DNA of 64,000 nucleotides from Streptomyces iconiensis (GCF_028657195.3 NZ_JANCPR020000015.1:62001-126000); one strand, 5' to 3'; shown: positions 43,820 to 54,193, counted from the stretch's first letter. Made by a program: numbers and translations. Notes: generated from the sequence alone by a model not told the origin.

Positions 43820-46318
43820 TCATGGCGTGCCGAGGACATCCGCGTGCAGGGACAGGTCGCGGCAGACGGAGCCGACCGCCGCCACGAACCGGTCGATCTG
43901 CGCGGTCGTCAGGGTCAGAGGCGGTTGGATGCGCAGCACCCTGTTGTGGTTCGCGGTGACGAACGTGAGGATCCGGTGGTCCCGGCCGAGTTGCGCGGCG
44001 AAGCGCAGGCACAACAGGTCGCCGAGCGAGGACTCCAGCGCGTCGCCGGCCCTTGCGAGCGTCGTCCGTACATCGCCGGGCAGCCAGTCGGCGAGCGTGT
44101 GCAGGTCCCCGGGCAGTCGCGTGAGAAGTTCCTCGGCGAGGGCCTGCGCGGCGCCGGAGAAGTCGCTGTCGAACTCCAGGGCGTTCATCAGGCCCACGCC
44201 GCGCACCTCGCGGACGAAGCTGTAGGGCTCACACACAGCCCTCAGCTCGGTACGCAGGTAAGCCCCCCTGTCGCGGGCCAGTTCGGGCAGCTTCTCCGCC
44301 TGCAGAACGTCCAGCGTGGCGAGGGCAGCGGCGGCGGCGAGGTTGCCGCCGCCGAAGGTGGAGGAGTGGAGCAGCGCGCGGTCGGTGCTGCCGTAGGCCG
44401 CGTCCCACAGCCCGGCCCTGACCAGGGTCGCCCCGATCGGGACGAGACCGCCGGAGAGCGACTTGGCCAGGCACACCACGTCGGGGCGCAGTCCTTCGTG
44501 CTCGGCCGCGAACATCGCGCCGGTGCGGCCCAGTCCCGTCTGGACCTCGTCGAGGACGAAGACCGCTCCGGCCGCGCGGCACAGGCGCTGCGCCTCCAGC
44601 AGGTAGCCGGGCGGGGGCAGGACGACGCCGCCCTCGCCCTGCACCGGTTCGACAATGAAGGCCGCGGCGCCTTCGATGACGGCCGCGAGGGCTTCCGTGT
44701 CGCCGTAGGGAACGCCGTTGACGTCGGACAGCAGAGGCGCGAAGGCGGCGCGGTGGGTTTCTCGGCCGGTGACGGAGAGGGCGCCGAGTGTCTTGCCGTG
44801 GTAGCTGTTGTCCGCGTGCACCAGCCGCGTCCTGCCGGTGGCGGCGCGGGCGACCTTCAGCGCGGCCTCGACGGCCTCGGTGCCGGAGTTGCTGAAGAAG
44901 ACCCGTTCGAGTCCGCCGGGGGACAGCGCGCTCAGCCGTTCGGCGAGTTCGGCCGTCTGGACGGGCATCGAAATGTACTGCGCGAAAGTGGGGGCGCCCA
45001 GGTCCAGGAAGCCGCGCAGGCTCCTGACCACGTCCGGGTGGTTGTGGCCGAGGTTGAGCGCGCCGTATCCGGCGACGAGGTCCAGATACTCCACGCCGTC
45101 GGCTGTGGTGAGCACACAGCCCTCGGCGCGGGTGAAGACCCGGTCCATCCCGTGGGCGGCGAACAGCCGCGCCATCGGGGGGTTGACGTGCTCGGAGAAG
45201 CGCCGCCGGGTCAGTGCGGAGAGGTCAGGTGACGCTGCGGAGCGGGAGCGTGGGCGGTGGTGCGCGCCCAGCCTGGCGATGTCGTCGTCCGGCAGCGCGC
45301 GTCCGAAGGTGGCGAGCGGCCTGGGCAGGAAGCCGTGGTGTGCCGCGAGGGCGCCGATCCGGCGGATTCCCGTCACATCGAGTTCGCGGCCGAGCGACCA
45401 GGACACGGCCCGTCCTTCCAGCGCGAGCACCAGCGTCTCCGCGAGGCAGCCGTTGAGCTGCTGGGTGGGGCCTGGCAGGCTTCCGTCGCCGGTCGTGACG
45501 CCCTCCACGGCGCTGACGAGCCCTCCGTCGAGCAGCAGCACATCCCGGTGTCCCGGCGCCCGGGGCGCGTCCCGGGGCAGCGCGACATCGACGACCAGCG
45601 AGCCGGGGCACAGCCGTTCGGCGTCGATGACGCCGCCGGACGAGGAGGCGGCCACGTAGAGGCGGGGCACCGGGTAGCGCTCGGACACGTCGTCGAGCAG
45701 GGTCACGCGCGTACGGTCGGCCGGGTCCAAGTAGCTGAGCAGGGCCGAGGCGGACCGTCGGCTGGGCCGGGTGACGAGTTCCAGCCGGAACCCCTCGGCC
45801 AGCAGCAGCCGGGAGAGGGCCAGGGCGATGGACCCGGGGTAGCCGACCACCACGACCGGGGTGTCTTCGGACGGCATTCCGAGCAGCCGTACGCAGGAGA
45901 GCAGCGCCTCGTGAGCGGCGTACGTGGTGAGTGAGTTGCCGCTGGTGACGGGCACGCCGGTGCGCGAGGCCGTCCACCGGCCCCGGTCTCCGACGATCGA
46001 GGTGGCGCCGCCCAGGCCGACGAGGTCGGCCCCCGCCTCGTGGAGCGCGGTGACCTCGGCGGCGACCAGTTCCCTCGCGGTGGTGGGGCGTCGGAGGATC
46101 TGTTCGGCGGTGTGCGCGAGGGTGCGTACCTCACCCTCGCACCGTGCGCCGGTGAGCGAGGTGACGGAGGCCAGCATCGGGAGCGTGACGGACGAACGGG
46201 GGCCGGGTGCGCGCACGGTGCCGCGGTGGTCGTCCAGGAGCCGGCCGAGAAGGTCGAGTCCGCGCACCTGGTTGCGGTGGGCCGGGGTGGTGGCGTGGGC
46301 CAGGAAACCGAACTTCAC
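43820..46318 (-). CDS. Acyl-ACP reductase fused to class III aminotransferase (PigE/TamH-like)
   Basis: 832 residues. GTG 46318 overlaps the previous stop (GTGA); a much longer open frame upstream is antisense noise of its neighbour's frame. Residues 1-350 match acyl-ACP reductase of the cyanobacterial AAR type: LGGATSIV, TSGNSLTTYAAHEAL, the NADPH loop VVVVGYPGSIALALS (157-171), LLLDGGLV, and the catalytic Cys291 in NGCLAETLVLALEGRAVSW. Residues 370-832 are a PLP aminotransferase: SNSGTEAVEAALK, YHGKT, DEVQTGLGRTG and PLP Lys619 in CLAKSLSGG. The combination reduces an acyl thioester to an aldehyde and converts it to an amine. PigE of prodigiosin synthesis (853 aa) has this order. Confidence 0.88.
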   Translation of the reverse strand: MKFGFLAHATTPAHRNQVRGLDLLGRLLDDHRGTVRAPGPRSSVTLPMLASVTSLTGARCEGEVRTLAHTAEQILRRPTTARELVAAEVTALHEAGADLVGLGGATSIVGDRGRWTASRTGVPVTSGNSLTTYAAHEALLSCVRLLGMPSEDTPVVVVGYPGSIALALSRLLLAEGFRLELVTRPSRRSASALLSYLDPADRTRVTLLDDVSERYPVPRLYVAASSSGGVIDAERLCPGSLVVDVALPRDAPRAPGHRDVLLLDGGLVSAVEGVTTGDGSLPGPTQQLNGCLAETLVLALEGRAVSWSLGRELDVTGIRRIGALAAHHGFLPRPLATFGRALPDDDIARLGAHHRPRSRSAASPDLSALTRRRFSEHVNPPMARLFAAHGMDRVFTRAEGCVLTTADGVEYLDLVAGYGALNLGHNHPDVVRSLRGFLDLGAPTFAQYISMPVQTAELAERLSALSPGGLERVFFSNSGTEAVEAALKVARAATGRTRLVHADNSYHGKTLGALSVTGRETHRAAFAPLLSDVNGVPYGDTEALAAVIEGAAAFIVEPVQGEGGVVLPPPGYLLEAQRLCRAAGAVFVLDEVQTGLGRTGAMFAAEHEGLRPDVVCLAKSLSGGLVPIGATLVRAGLWDAAYGSTDRALLHSSTFGGGNLAAAAALATLDVLQAEKLPELARDRGAYLRTELRAVCEPYSFVREVRGVGLMNALEFDSDFSGAAQALAEELLTRLPGDLHTLADWLPGDVRTTLARAGDALESSLGDLLCLRFAAQLGRDHRILTFVTANHNRVLRIQPPLTLTTAQIDRFVAAVGSVCRDLSLHADVLGTP

Positions 46319-48894
46319 CGGCGCTCTCCTTCGTGCGGGCGGGTGGCCGCTTCGACGCCGGTGTCCCCGTCCGGACGCGTGCCCGGGAGCGGGAAGCCTG
46401 TGCGCGCGGGGCCCGGACGGCGGGCCATACCGAAGGTCAGCTCGGGGAGGCGGTCCCGCTGCCAGCCGAGGGAGGAGAGCAGACTGAGTCCGTCTCCCTC
46501 GTTGTTGTGGGCCATCGGTACGGAGTAGAAGTCGATGGAGGAGGGGCGGCGCAGCCGGTCTGCCAGTTCGCCCGGCCGCACGTCGGTGAGGTGGCGGTGG
46601 CTGACCTTCACGCCTTCGACGGTCCGCTCCCATTCGCCGTCCAGCAGATGCAGGACCTGCGTCTGACGGTCCGCCTCCCCGGCCTGCCGGCCCTCGCGGT
46701 AGGTGCGGATCACCGAGTGGCCCCCGTCGATGAGCTGGAAGACGCTCACGTTTCCCGTGAGGCGGTGGGCGTTGACGCTGATCTCCTGCACCAGTGTGGG
46801 CAGGATTCCGGGCACCAGTGCGGTGGCTCCGTCGCCCACGAAGGCGAGCACGTTCCCTTTCCGGGTGAGGGCCACGGCGGGCACGGCCTGGAGTGCGTCC
46901 CCCATCAGGGCTCGCCCGTACCAGCCGGAGAAGCCGGGTCCGGTACGTGGCAGGTTGCGGATGGCGGAGAGCCCGCCGCGTCCCACGTCGAAGATCCCGG
47001 TGTAGGTGTATCCGTGCGTGGTGATGAGGGTGTCGAGGACCTGACCGAGGCGGCTGAAGAAGTAGTTGGGGCTCATCGGTGCCAGGGGCAGCTCGTGCAC
47101 GACGTCGGAAGCGCTGTCGCGGCTCTCCGCGAGAGCCCTGCGCCTGCGGGCCCTGAGGGGTTCGGGGACACAGAGCCGCCGGGCCGCCTCGCGCAGGAAG
47201 TCCCGCCCTTCGCATCGCAGCCGGTGGTCGGTGAACGGCGCCATGTGCGCCTCTTCGCGGGTGACCTGGACGATGTGGAGCGAGCGGTCGAGCGCGCGGC
47301 GGGAGAAGGGTGTCGCCGCCTCGGGGATCCGGCTCTTGAGGAAGAACAGGCACTGTTCGCCGCGTGCTCGCAGCCGTCCCTCGCGGTGCAGGAAGTCGTG
47401 AACCCGGTCCGAGTAGCCGTAGACGCCGAGCGTGCCGAGGTACTCCGGTACGACCTCGCCGTCCTGATAGCGGGAAACCGAGCCCGGCCGGGTCAGCGAG
47501 TCGGCCAGGCCGATGCCGGCACGGGCCGCGATGTCCTGGACCAGGCGGCGTTCCTCGGCGTCGAGCCTGCCGCACTGCCACAGCACGCGGTCGGGTCCGT
47601 TGTTGATGAGGTGCATGACGGGCGCGAACGCGTCCTCGCTGACGGCGGCCCGGGTGCGCGAAGCACGCGGTGCAGGGGGCGTTTCGCGGACGGGTTCTGA
47701 CGGTGTCCGCAGCACCTCGGGCGTGGCCAGCAGTACGACGGGCCCGCGCTCGGCGTCGTACAGGGTGAACGCTTCGCGCAACTGGCGGGCCGCGCGGTCG
47801 GGGTCGTCGAGATAGCGGAACGGGATGCCCCGCGCGCGCAGCACCTCCCGGGAGTCCTCAGCGCCGTGCACGGTGCCCTGGAAGGGGAACCACGTGTCCT
47901 TGGGTGAGTCGGCGCAGACGAGGAAGCCCCGGGCCCCGGCGTCGCGCAGGTTGGCGAGGGTGCCGCGGAACTCGTCGATCATCCCGCTGGTCACGACGAT
48001 GAGGAACGGCGCGGCGTCGAGCTGCCAGCGGGCCAGTGCCCCGGCGGCCAGGCTGTGTTCGCTCGGGCCGCGCAGTACGGGGTTGCCCGTGCGCGCGGCC
48101 CGTGCCTCCAGGTCGGCTATCAGCCCGGCGACCACGGAGCCGGTGTAGTAGTGCAGGCCCCACGCGGTTCCCGCGCGTTGGTCCAGGAAGTCCGCCAGTT
48201 CCCCGGCGAGCAGCGTGGGTGCGCCGGAGACGGTGCCGCGCAGCGCCGATCCGGCGTAACGGAGCTGTACGTAGTCGGTGAAGGCGCAGACGATGTCGGC
48301 GGCGAGCACCCAGGGCAGCGCGGGGAGTTGACGCCGGGTGAAGGGGTGCGCCACGAGCGCCGGGCCCAGCGCCGCGTCGTCGTAGACGAAGACCGTGTAG
48401 GCGCTCAACTCGCAGTGGACCCGGTCGGCCAGCGCGGCGCGCAACCGGCCGAGGCCCGTCCGGACGCCGTCGGCGGTGGAGGGGATCGCGGCGTGTGAGG
48501 CGTCCACCAGGACGAGGGCGAGTACGTCGTCGCCCTCGTGCCCGTCTCTCGTCAGCCGTCGCAGCCCGGACGCGGCGTCCCCGAACGTGTCGGCGCTGAC
48601 CAGGCAGATCTCAGCGGCAGGTACGGCGCGGTCCAGGAACCTGCGGGCGCGGGCAAGGGCTCGGTCGTAGGTGTCCGGCCAGGCGTCCCGGGGGCCGGGG
48701 GGAAGGGTGACGCCGGCCACGAGTTCACGTGCGACCGTGCCGACCGGGTCCGTGGGGCCCGTCGCGCCATCGGTGTCCGCCGCGCCGGCCAGGTCCGACA
48801 GTGCGGCGACGACCGCGGAGAGGAACGGTGGCCTGCGCCCCACCGCGACGACGACGAACCTCGGTCGTTTCCGCACGTCGCTGTCACTGCGCAC
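46315..48894 (-). CDS. ThDP-dependent enzyme, PigD/SwrA-like Stetter-type ligase
   Basis: 859 residues from GTG 48894. The C-terminal ThDP-binding domain has the GDG motif in LAFVGDGATALVPGILPTLV, with the usual second element replaced by FQLIDGGHS. The middle region resembles the Pyr domain of phosphonopyruvate decarboxylase-like enzymes (APFLIVVTSGMIDEFRGTLA). The long extra N-terminal region (about 250 residues) and total length match PigD, which decarboxylates pyruvate and adds the acetyl anion 1,4 to an unsaturated C8 acceptor. SwrA of Saccharopolyspora is an actinobacterial relative. The identification is strengthened by the coupled PigE-like gene. Confidence 0.75.
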   Translation of the reverse strand: MRSDSDVRKRPRFVVVAVGRRPPFLSAVVAALSDLAGAADTDGATGPTDPVGTVARELVAGVTLPPGPRDAWPDTYDRALARARRFLDRAVPAAEICLVSADTFGDAASGLRRLTRDGHEGDDVLALVLVDASHAAIPSTADGVRTGLGRLRAALADRVHCELSAYTVFVYDDAALGPALVAHPFTRRQLPALPWVLAADIVCAFTDYVQLRYAGSALRGTVSGAPTLLAGELADFLDQRAGTAWGLHYYTGSVVAGLIADLEARAARTGNPVLRGPSEHSLAAGALARWQLDAAPFLIVVTSGMIDEFRGTLANLRDAGARGFLVCADSPKDTWFPFQGTVHGAEDSREVLRARGIPFRYLDDPDRAARQLREAFTLYDAERGPVVLLATPEVLRTPSEPVRETPPAPRASRTRAAVSEDAFAPVMHLINNGPDRVLWQCGRLDAEERRLVQDIAARAGIGLADSLTRPGSVSRYQDGEVVPEYLGTLGVYGYSDRVHDFLHREGRLRARGEQCLFFLKSRIPEAATPFSRRALDRSLHIVQVTREEAHMAPFTDHRLRCEGRDFLREAARRLCVPEPLRARRRRALAESRDSASDVVHELPLAPMSPNYFFSRLGQVLDTLITTHGYTYTGIFDVGRGGLSAIRNLPRTGPGFSGWYGRALMGDALQAVPAVALTRKGNVLAFVGDGATALVPGILPTLVQEISVNAHRLTGNVSVFQLIDGGHSVIRTYREGRQAGEADRQTQVLHLLDGEWERTVEGVKVSHRHLTDVRPGELADRLRRPSSIDFYSVPMAHNNEGDGLSLLSSLGWQRDRLPELTFGMARRPGPARTGFPLPGTRPDGDTGVEAATRPHEGERR

Positions 48895-49147
48895 AGTCGC
48901 CCCACCCCGCTCGCCATGTGGCCTGCTACGCCTAGCAGTCTGCGGAGCGCGCGCTGAAGAGGATCTGCATAACGTCTGTAGAGACGGCGTCGTCGCGGGC
49001 AGGGCGTGTGCGGCGTTGTCCGTGGTCAGACGGGGACAGGAGCCGTTCTCCCGTGCGGAGGCCGGGCCGCCGGGGGCTCACCGCCTCTTGCTATAGCGTC
49101 GGTCTAGAGCTGGAATATGATTCCGCTGACGGACGAGGGGGACGCAC
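48895..49147. promoter_or_regulatory. Divergent promoter region of the cluster
   Basis: A 253-bp gap between the minus-strand ThDP operon and the plus-strand exporter. AT-rich TATAG near 49092 and TCTAGAG/ATATGAT near 49104-49120 are the only promoter-like stretches for the exporter. No clear dyad operator and no regulator gene are visible. Confidence 0.45.
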
Positions 49148-50344
49148 GTGTCGGCCGATCCTGGCGAGAAACCGCTCCTTCGCGCGGCCCGTGTCCGCAC
49201 TTCCCTGGTCGTCCTGCTCACGGGCGGCATGGGGCTCTCGATGTTCGTCCTCTACGCGATCGGCGCGCTCGGGCCCTTCCTGATCGAGGACCTGGGGATA
49301 TCGCGCTCCCAACTGGGCCTGCTGACCTCGGTGACCTTCGCCTCCGCCACCCTGCTGTCCCTCTTGGCGGGGCACACGACCGACCTGTTGGGAGGCCGCC
49401 GCGCCTTCGTGCTGCTCCTGCTGCTCGTGGCTGCGGCCTTCGCCCTGCTGACCGCCACCACGACCTACGCGCTGCTGCTCGGTGCGCTCGTGCTCGGCGG
49501 AGCCGCCCAGTCGCTCGCCAACCCCGCGACGAACAAGCTCATCGCCGCGAACGTGCCCACCGAGCGGCGGGCGATGGTCGTGGGGATCAAGCAGTCGGGG
49601 GTCCCGCTCGCCGCGCTCACCGCCGGTCTGGTCCTGCCGGCACTGGCCGGAGCGACCTCCTGGCGGACCGCGCTCGCCGTGGTGGCCCCGGTGGCCCTCC
49701 TGGGCGCGCTGGCGGCCCTGCTCCTCCCCCGGGACCCGGCACGGGCCGCGGAGAGCCGGCTGACGCTCCCGGGCGCACCCGACACGCTCACGCGATGGCT
49801 GATGGCCGTCTCCCTGTGCGTCGGCTGCGGGCTCGCCGCGCTCAACACCTACCTGCCGCTCTACGCGCACCAGCGGCTGTCGATGGGTGAACAGACCGCC
49901 GGCGCGCTGATCTCCGCGATCGGTGTGTCCGGTATCGCCAGCCGCCTCCTGTGGTCGCGGTTCGGCGACCGGCTGGACATCGGCAGGTCGCTGCTGGCCC
50001 TGGCCGTGGCCTCGGTGGTCTTCGGGGCCGTCATTCCCGCCGCCACCGCCGCGCCCTGGCTCATCTGGGTCGGCGCGGTCGGGCTCGGCGGATCGGGCGC
50101 CGCGGCGAACGCCGTCTCCATGGTGGCCGTGATCAAGGGCAGTGGCTTCGGCAGGACGGGCCACGCTTCGGCGCTGGTCTCCATGGGCTTCTTCGCCGGA
50201 TTCGTGGTGGGCCCCACCGCCTTCGGCCTGCTGGTCGACACGACCGGCGGCTTCGGCGCCGGCTGGCTGCTGGTGACGCTCGCCTTCGCCGGGGCGGCGG
50301 CCTGCTCCTGGGGCGGGCGCCACGCCCTGCGGAGCGGCGGATGA
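49148..50344 (+). CDS. MFS exporter of the natural-product cluster
   Basis: 398 residues from GTG 49148 (GAGGGGG upstream), about 12 membrane segments. The motif A-like loop is LAGHTTDLLGGRRAFVL and a Gly-rich fifth segment (GIKQSGVPLAALTAGLVLPALAG) suggests an exporter. The only plus-strand gene of the cluster, set between its two minus-strand operons. Likely self-resistance or product export. Confidence 0.88.
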   Translation: MSADPGEKPLLRAARVRTSLVVLLTGGMGLSMFVLYAIGALGPFLIEDLGISRSQLGLLTSVTFASATLLSLLAGHTTDLLGGRRAFVLLLLLVAAAFALLTATTTYALLLGALVLGGAAQSLANPATNKLIAANVPTERRAMVVGIKQSGVPLAALTAGLVLPALAGATSWRTALAVVAPVALLGALAALLLPRDPARAAESRLTLPGAPDTLTRWLMAVSLCVGCGLAALNTYLPLYAHQRLSMGEQTAGALISAIGVSGIASRLLWSRFGDRLDIGRSLLALAVASVVFGAVIPAATAAPWLIWVGAVGLGGSGAAANAVSMVAVIKGSGFGRTGHASALVSMGFFAGFVVGPTAFGLLVDTTGGFGAGWLLVTLAFAGAAACSWGGRHALRSGG

Positions 50345-50394
50345 GAGGCACGGAACCAGTCCGTACCCCTCACCCGTGGCCCCGCCGGCTCCCG

Positions 50395-50925
50395 TCAGGA
50401 CATGAAGTCGTAGTACAGGTGGCTGTCCTCGGCCGCGTCCGTCCAGGAGCCGTAGCGGCGCATCCCGTACAGCAGCGGGAGCTGCAACTGGAGCTGGGCG
50501 ACGTCCACGGCCCTCCCCATGACCACGCAGTGGTCACCCACCGGCTGTACGTCCTCGACGGCGCAGTCCGCGACGGTGTGCGCCGCCTCGTACAGGTGCG
50601 GCCCGCCCACCGGCCCCTCGGTGCGCCAGGCGACCTTCTCGAACCTGTCCTTCGCGCCGGAGGCGAACAGCTCGGCGGTCGAACGGGCCTGGCTGTGCAG
50701 CAGGTTGACGGAGAAGGAACCGCTCTCCCGCACCGCGTCCAGGGTCGGACTCCCCTGGCGCAGGCAGACCAGCAGCGTGGGAGGGTCGAGGGCGACACTG
50801 CACAGCGACGTGCAGGTCATCCCCCAGGGCTCGCCACCGGGCGCGAGGGTGGTGATCACCGCGACTCCGGTGGGGAACCCGGCCATGAGCGGGCGGATGT
50901 CGGGCTGTTGGATTTCCGGCACCAT
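50395..50925 (-). CDS. Flavin reductase (two-component monooxygenase partner)
   Basis: 176 residues from ATG 50925 with AAGGAG upstream. The signature FPTGVAVITTLAPGGEPWGM, then SLDPPTLLVCLRQGSPTLDAV-like middle and NLLHSQ belong to the HpaC/ActVB flavin reductase family, which supplies FMNH2 or FADH2 to an oxygenase. No matching oxygenase is in this part of the cluster, so it may lie beyond the right edge. It follows the thioesterase by 21 bp in the PKS operon. Confidence 0.9.
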   Translation of the reverse strand: MVPEIQQPDIRPLMAGFPTGVAVITTLAPGGEPWGMTCTSLCSVALDPPTLLVCLRQGSPTLDAVRESGSFSVNLLHSQARSTAELFASGAKDRFEKVAWRTEGPVGGPHLYEAAHTVADCAVEDVQPVGDHCVVMGRAVDVAQLQLQLPLLYGMRRYGSWTDAAEDSHLYYDFMS

Positions 50926-50946
50926 GGTGAGGCTCCTTGTGGTCGG

Positions 50947-51747
50947 TCACATGGACGCGCGTGCGCGGGACACGGATGAGGGCGCTCCGCGGGAAGCGGC
51001 CAGGAGTGCGGTCCTGACCTCTGACGTGAGGTCGGCGGCGAACTGCGCGAAGGCGTCGCCCAGGAAGTGGAAGTGGCCGCCGGAGTAGACACGTTCCGCG
51101 AACCGCGCTCTGGTCTGCCGGGCCCAGGGCGCCATCGAGGCCCTCGGTGACCAGTCGTCGTCCGTGGCGCAGAACACCGTCAGCGGCGCGGCCAGCGGGG
51201 CGCGGTGCGGGTCGGGACGGTAGCCCGCGACGGCGCGCAGGTCGCCGCGGATCAGTCGGAGGAAGCGGTCACGGAAGGCCGGTACGGCGTCGAGCTGGTG
51301 CGGCATGCCGCCCATGCTCCGCAGCCGGTCCAGCAGCTCCGTGTCGGAGCCCTGGTGGTCGGGCAGCCGGGTCAGTGTCTCGTGACCTGGCGCCCCGCGC
51401 CCTGACACCCCGACCCAGTCGGGGCCGGCCCCCCGGTCCTCCAGCGCCCGCGCGGTCTCGAACGCGACGACGGCCCCGAGGCTGTGCCCGAACAGGGCCA
51501 GCGGCGTCCCGTCGGCCCACGGCATGACGTCCACGGTGACGGCCGCCACGATCTCGTCCATGTCCTCAAGACCCGGCTGCGCGTGGCGCTTGCCGCGGCC
51601 GGGGAGGTCGAGCAGCAGCACGTCCCAGTCGGCCGGCAGGTGCCGGGTCAACGGGAAGTAGGCGGCGGCCGATCCGCCCGCGTGGTGGAAGGCCACCAGG
51701 CGTACGGCGGGGTCGGCGAGGTCGCGTGGACGGACGAAATGGGTCAC
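50947..51747 (-). CDS. Type II thioesterase
   Basis: 266 residues from GTG 51747, overlapping the PKS stop (GTGA). Alpha/beta hydrolase with nucleophile Ser in LFGHSLGAVVAFE, Asp in FCATDDDWSP and His in YSGGHFHFLG. These enzymes clear stalled or misprimed acyl chains from PKS carrier domains. Since no PKS in the window carries a terminal TE domain, it could also take part in release. Confidence 0.92.
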   Translation of the reverse strand: MTHFVRPRDLADPAVRLVAFHHAGGSAAAYFPLTRHLPADWDVLLLDLPGRGKRHAQPGLEDMDEIVAAVTVDVMPWADGTPLALFGHSLGAVVAFETARALEDRGAGPDWVGVSGRGAPGHETLTRLPDHQGSDTELLDRLRSMGGMPHQLDAVPAFRDRFLRLIRGDLRAVAGYRPDPHRAPLAAPLTVFCATDDDWSPRASMAPWARQTRARFAERVYSGGHFHFLGDAFAQFAADLTSEVRTALLAASRGAPSSVSRARASM

Positions 51748-54193
51748 GCGCTCAGCTCCCCGTCCCCGGCGCCGGAGGCTTCCGCCTGACCGGCGATGTC
51801 GTCGGCCAGCCTGCCGAGCAGTTCGTCGAGCGGCAGGTCCAGCGGCAGTTCCTCCGCGGTCAAGGACAGGTGGTAGCTCTCCTCGATCCGGGTGATGAAC
51901 AGGACCGACAGGAAGGAGTCGCCCCCGGCGTCCAGGAAGGTCGCGTCCGCTTCGGGTTCCCGCGAGGCGTGCAGCACCCCGGTCAGCTCAGCCATGAGGT
52001 AGGCGTACACGGCCTCCCGGTCCCGGGGCTCCGGGGCCTGCCGCACCGGAGCCGTCGCGCCGGCCTCCAGGGGGTCACGGACGGAGCCGGGACGCGGCTC
52101 CTCGATCCAGAAGCGGGCGCGCTGGAACGGGTACGTCGGCAGGTCGCCGAGCAGCCGGGTGCCCGGCGCGGCCAGGGCGTCGAGCCGGAGGTCGGCGCCG
52201 GCCGCGAACAGCGCGGCCAGGGCCTCGACGAGAAGCGTGCGCGAGGTGGCGCCGCCAGGACCTGCGACCAGTGGCGCCGAGCCGGGGCCTTCGGCCGTCT
52301 CCCACTCCAGCCGCGCGCATTCACCGCCGCCGCCCGTGTGTGCGGGGCGGACCCGTATCCCGAAGCGGCCGATCATCTGGGCCAGCGCCCCGCCCGGTCC
52401 ACGCTCCCGCGTCGTCAGGCCGACGGCCGCACGCGGGAAGGCGTCCGTCACGGCGGCGAGGGCCTCAGCCAGGCGTTCCTCGTCACCGTTGAGGCGCAGT
52501 ACGGCCGTGCGGAGCGTGGACTCCACGGGCGCGGAGCGGGGGCCTCCGCTCAACCAGGCGTCGAGCGCTTCGGCCAGCTCGGCCGCCGTACTGCCGGTGA
52601 CGGCGATCCGGTGGGCGAGGGCCGCACGGCCGGCCCGCAACGTGTGGCAGACGGCCGGGAGTTGGGCGGCCTCTGTCTTCTTGAGGTGCCCGCTGACGGC
52701 CTCGGCCAGTTCGGCCAGGGCCGCCGGGTTCTTGGCGGACAGGGTGAGCAGTTCGGGCAGGCCGCCGGCCGGGGCGCTCCCGGCGGCCGGGGCGGGTTCG
52801 TACGCTTCGAGGACCACATGGGCGTTGGTGCCGCTCATGCCGAAGGAGTTGACGCCCGCGATCTTGCGAGGCAGCGGCCAGGGCCGGTTGCGGCGCGGCA
52901 CGGTGACTCCCATCCGGTCCCAGGGGATGTGCGGGTTCAGCTCGGCGCCGTCGTCGGGCAGCGCGGCGGGTATCTCACCGTGCTGGAGCATGAGGACCGT
53001 CTTGATGACGGCCGCGATACCGGACGCCGCCTCCAGGTGACCGAGCCGGGCCTTGACGCTGCCGATCGGCAGCGGGGCGCCGCGTTCCCTCACGGCGTCA
53101 CCGGCCACCGCGTCGAGGGCGCCGACCTCGATCGGGTCGCCGAGCGCGGTGCCCGTGCCGTGTGCCTCGACGTAGCCCAGCTCGCCGGGCCCGACACGGG
53201 CGTCGGCCAGCGCGGCGCGGAACACCTCCTGCTGCGCGGGGCCGTTGGGCGCCGTCAGCCCGGACGCCGCCCCGTCGTGGTTGACGGCCGTGCCCAGGAC
53301 GGTGGCGAGCACGGGCCGCCCCTCGCTCTCCGCTTCGGCCTGCCGCATCAGGACGAGCACGCCGACGCCTTCGGCCCGCCCGTACCCGTCGGCCGTGGCC
53401 AGGAAGGACTGCGACCGGCCGGTCGGTGAGACCGCGCGGGTCTGGCAGAGGGACACCATCAGGCTCGCCGACAGCAGCAGATTGGACCCGCAGACCAGGG
53501 CGTAACGGCACTCGCCCGCGCGCAGGGCGCGGGCCGCGAGGTGCAGAGCGCTCAGCGAGGAGGAGCAGGCGGTGTCCACGCTCATGACGGGTCCGCGGAA
53601 ACCCATCAGGTGGCTGATGCGCCCGGCTCCGAAGCACAGACCGCCGCCGGTCGTGTAGTAGGGGTCGATACGGGTCATGTCGGAGCGGTCCTCCAGGCGC
53701 TCCCCGTACTCGGACGCCATCATGCCCAGGTACACGCCGACATCGAGCCGGTCGGAGCGGCGCACCGCGATGCCCGCACGCTCCAGCGCCTCCCAGGAGG
53801 TCTCCAGCAGCATCCGCTGCTGCGGGTCGAGCAGCTTGGCCTCGCGCTGCGAGATGCCGAAGAACTCGGCGTCGAAGTGGGCGATGTCGGAGAGAAAGCC
53901 GGCGCGGTCGACGTAGGAGCGGCCGGGTTTGCCGGGGACCGGGTCGAAGACCTCGCGCAGTCCGGGACGGTCCTCGGGGATCTGCGAGTCGGCCGTGCCC
54001 TCTCCGCGCAGGAAGTCCCAGTAGGCGTCGGGTGTGTCGAGACCGCCGGGCAGCCTCAGACTCATGCCGGTGACGGCGAGCGGCGCGTGGGGGCGCTCCT
54101 CCAGCTCCCGGACACGTGCCTGGAGCCGACGGGAGTGCTTGAGCTGTTCTTCCATCAGCTGGCGAATCCGCTCGGGTTCCATGTGTGCTGGCC

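Noticed and set aside
46319..47581. Upstream extension of the reductase-aminotransferase frame to 1253 codons
   Set aside because: It runs antiparallel-frame through the ThDP gene on the same strand; the GTG at 46318 overlapping the ThDP stop is the real start.
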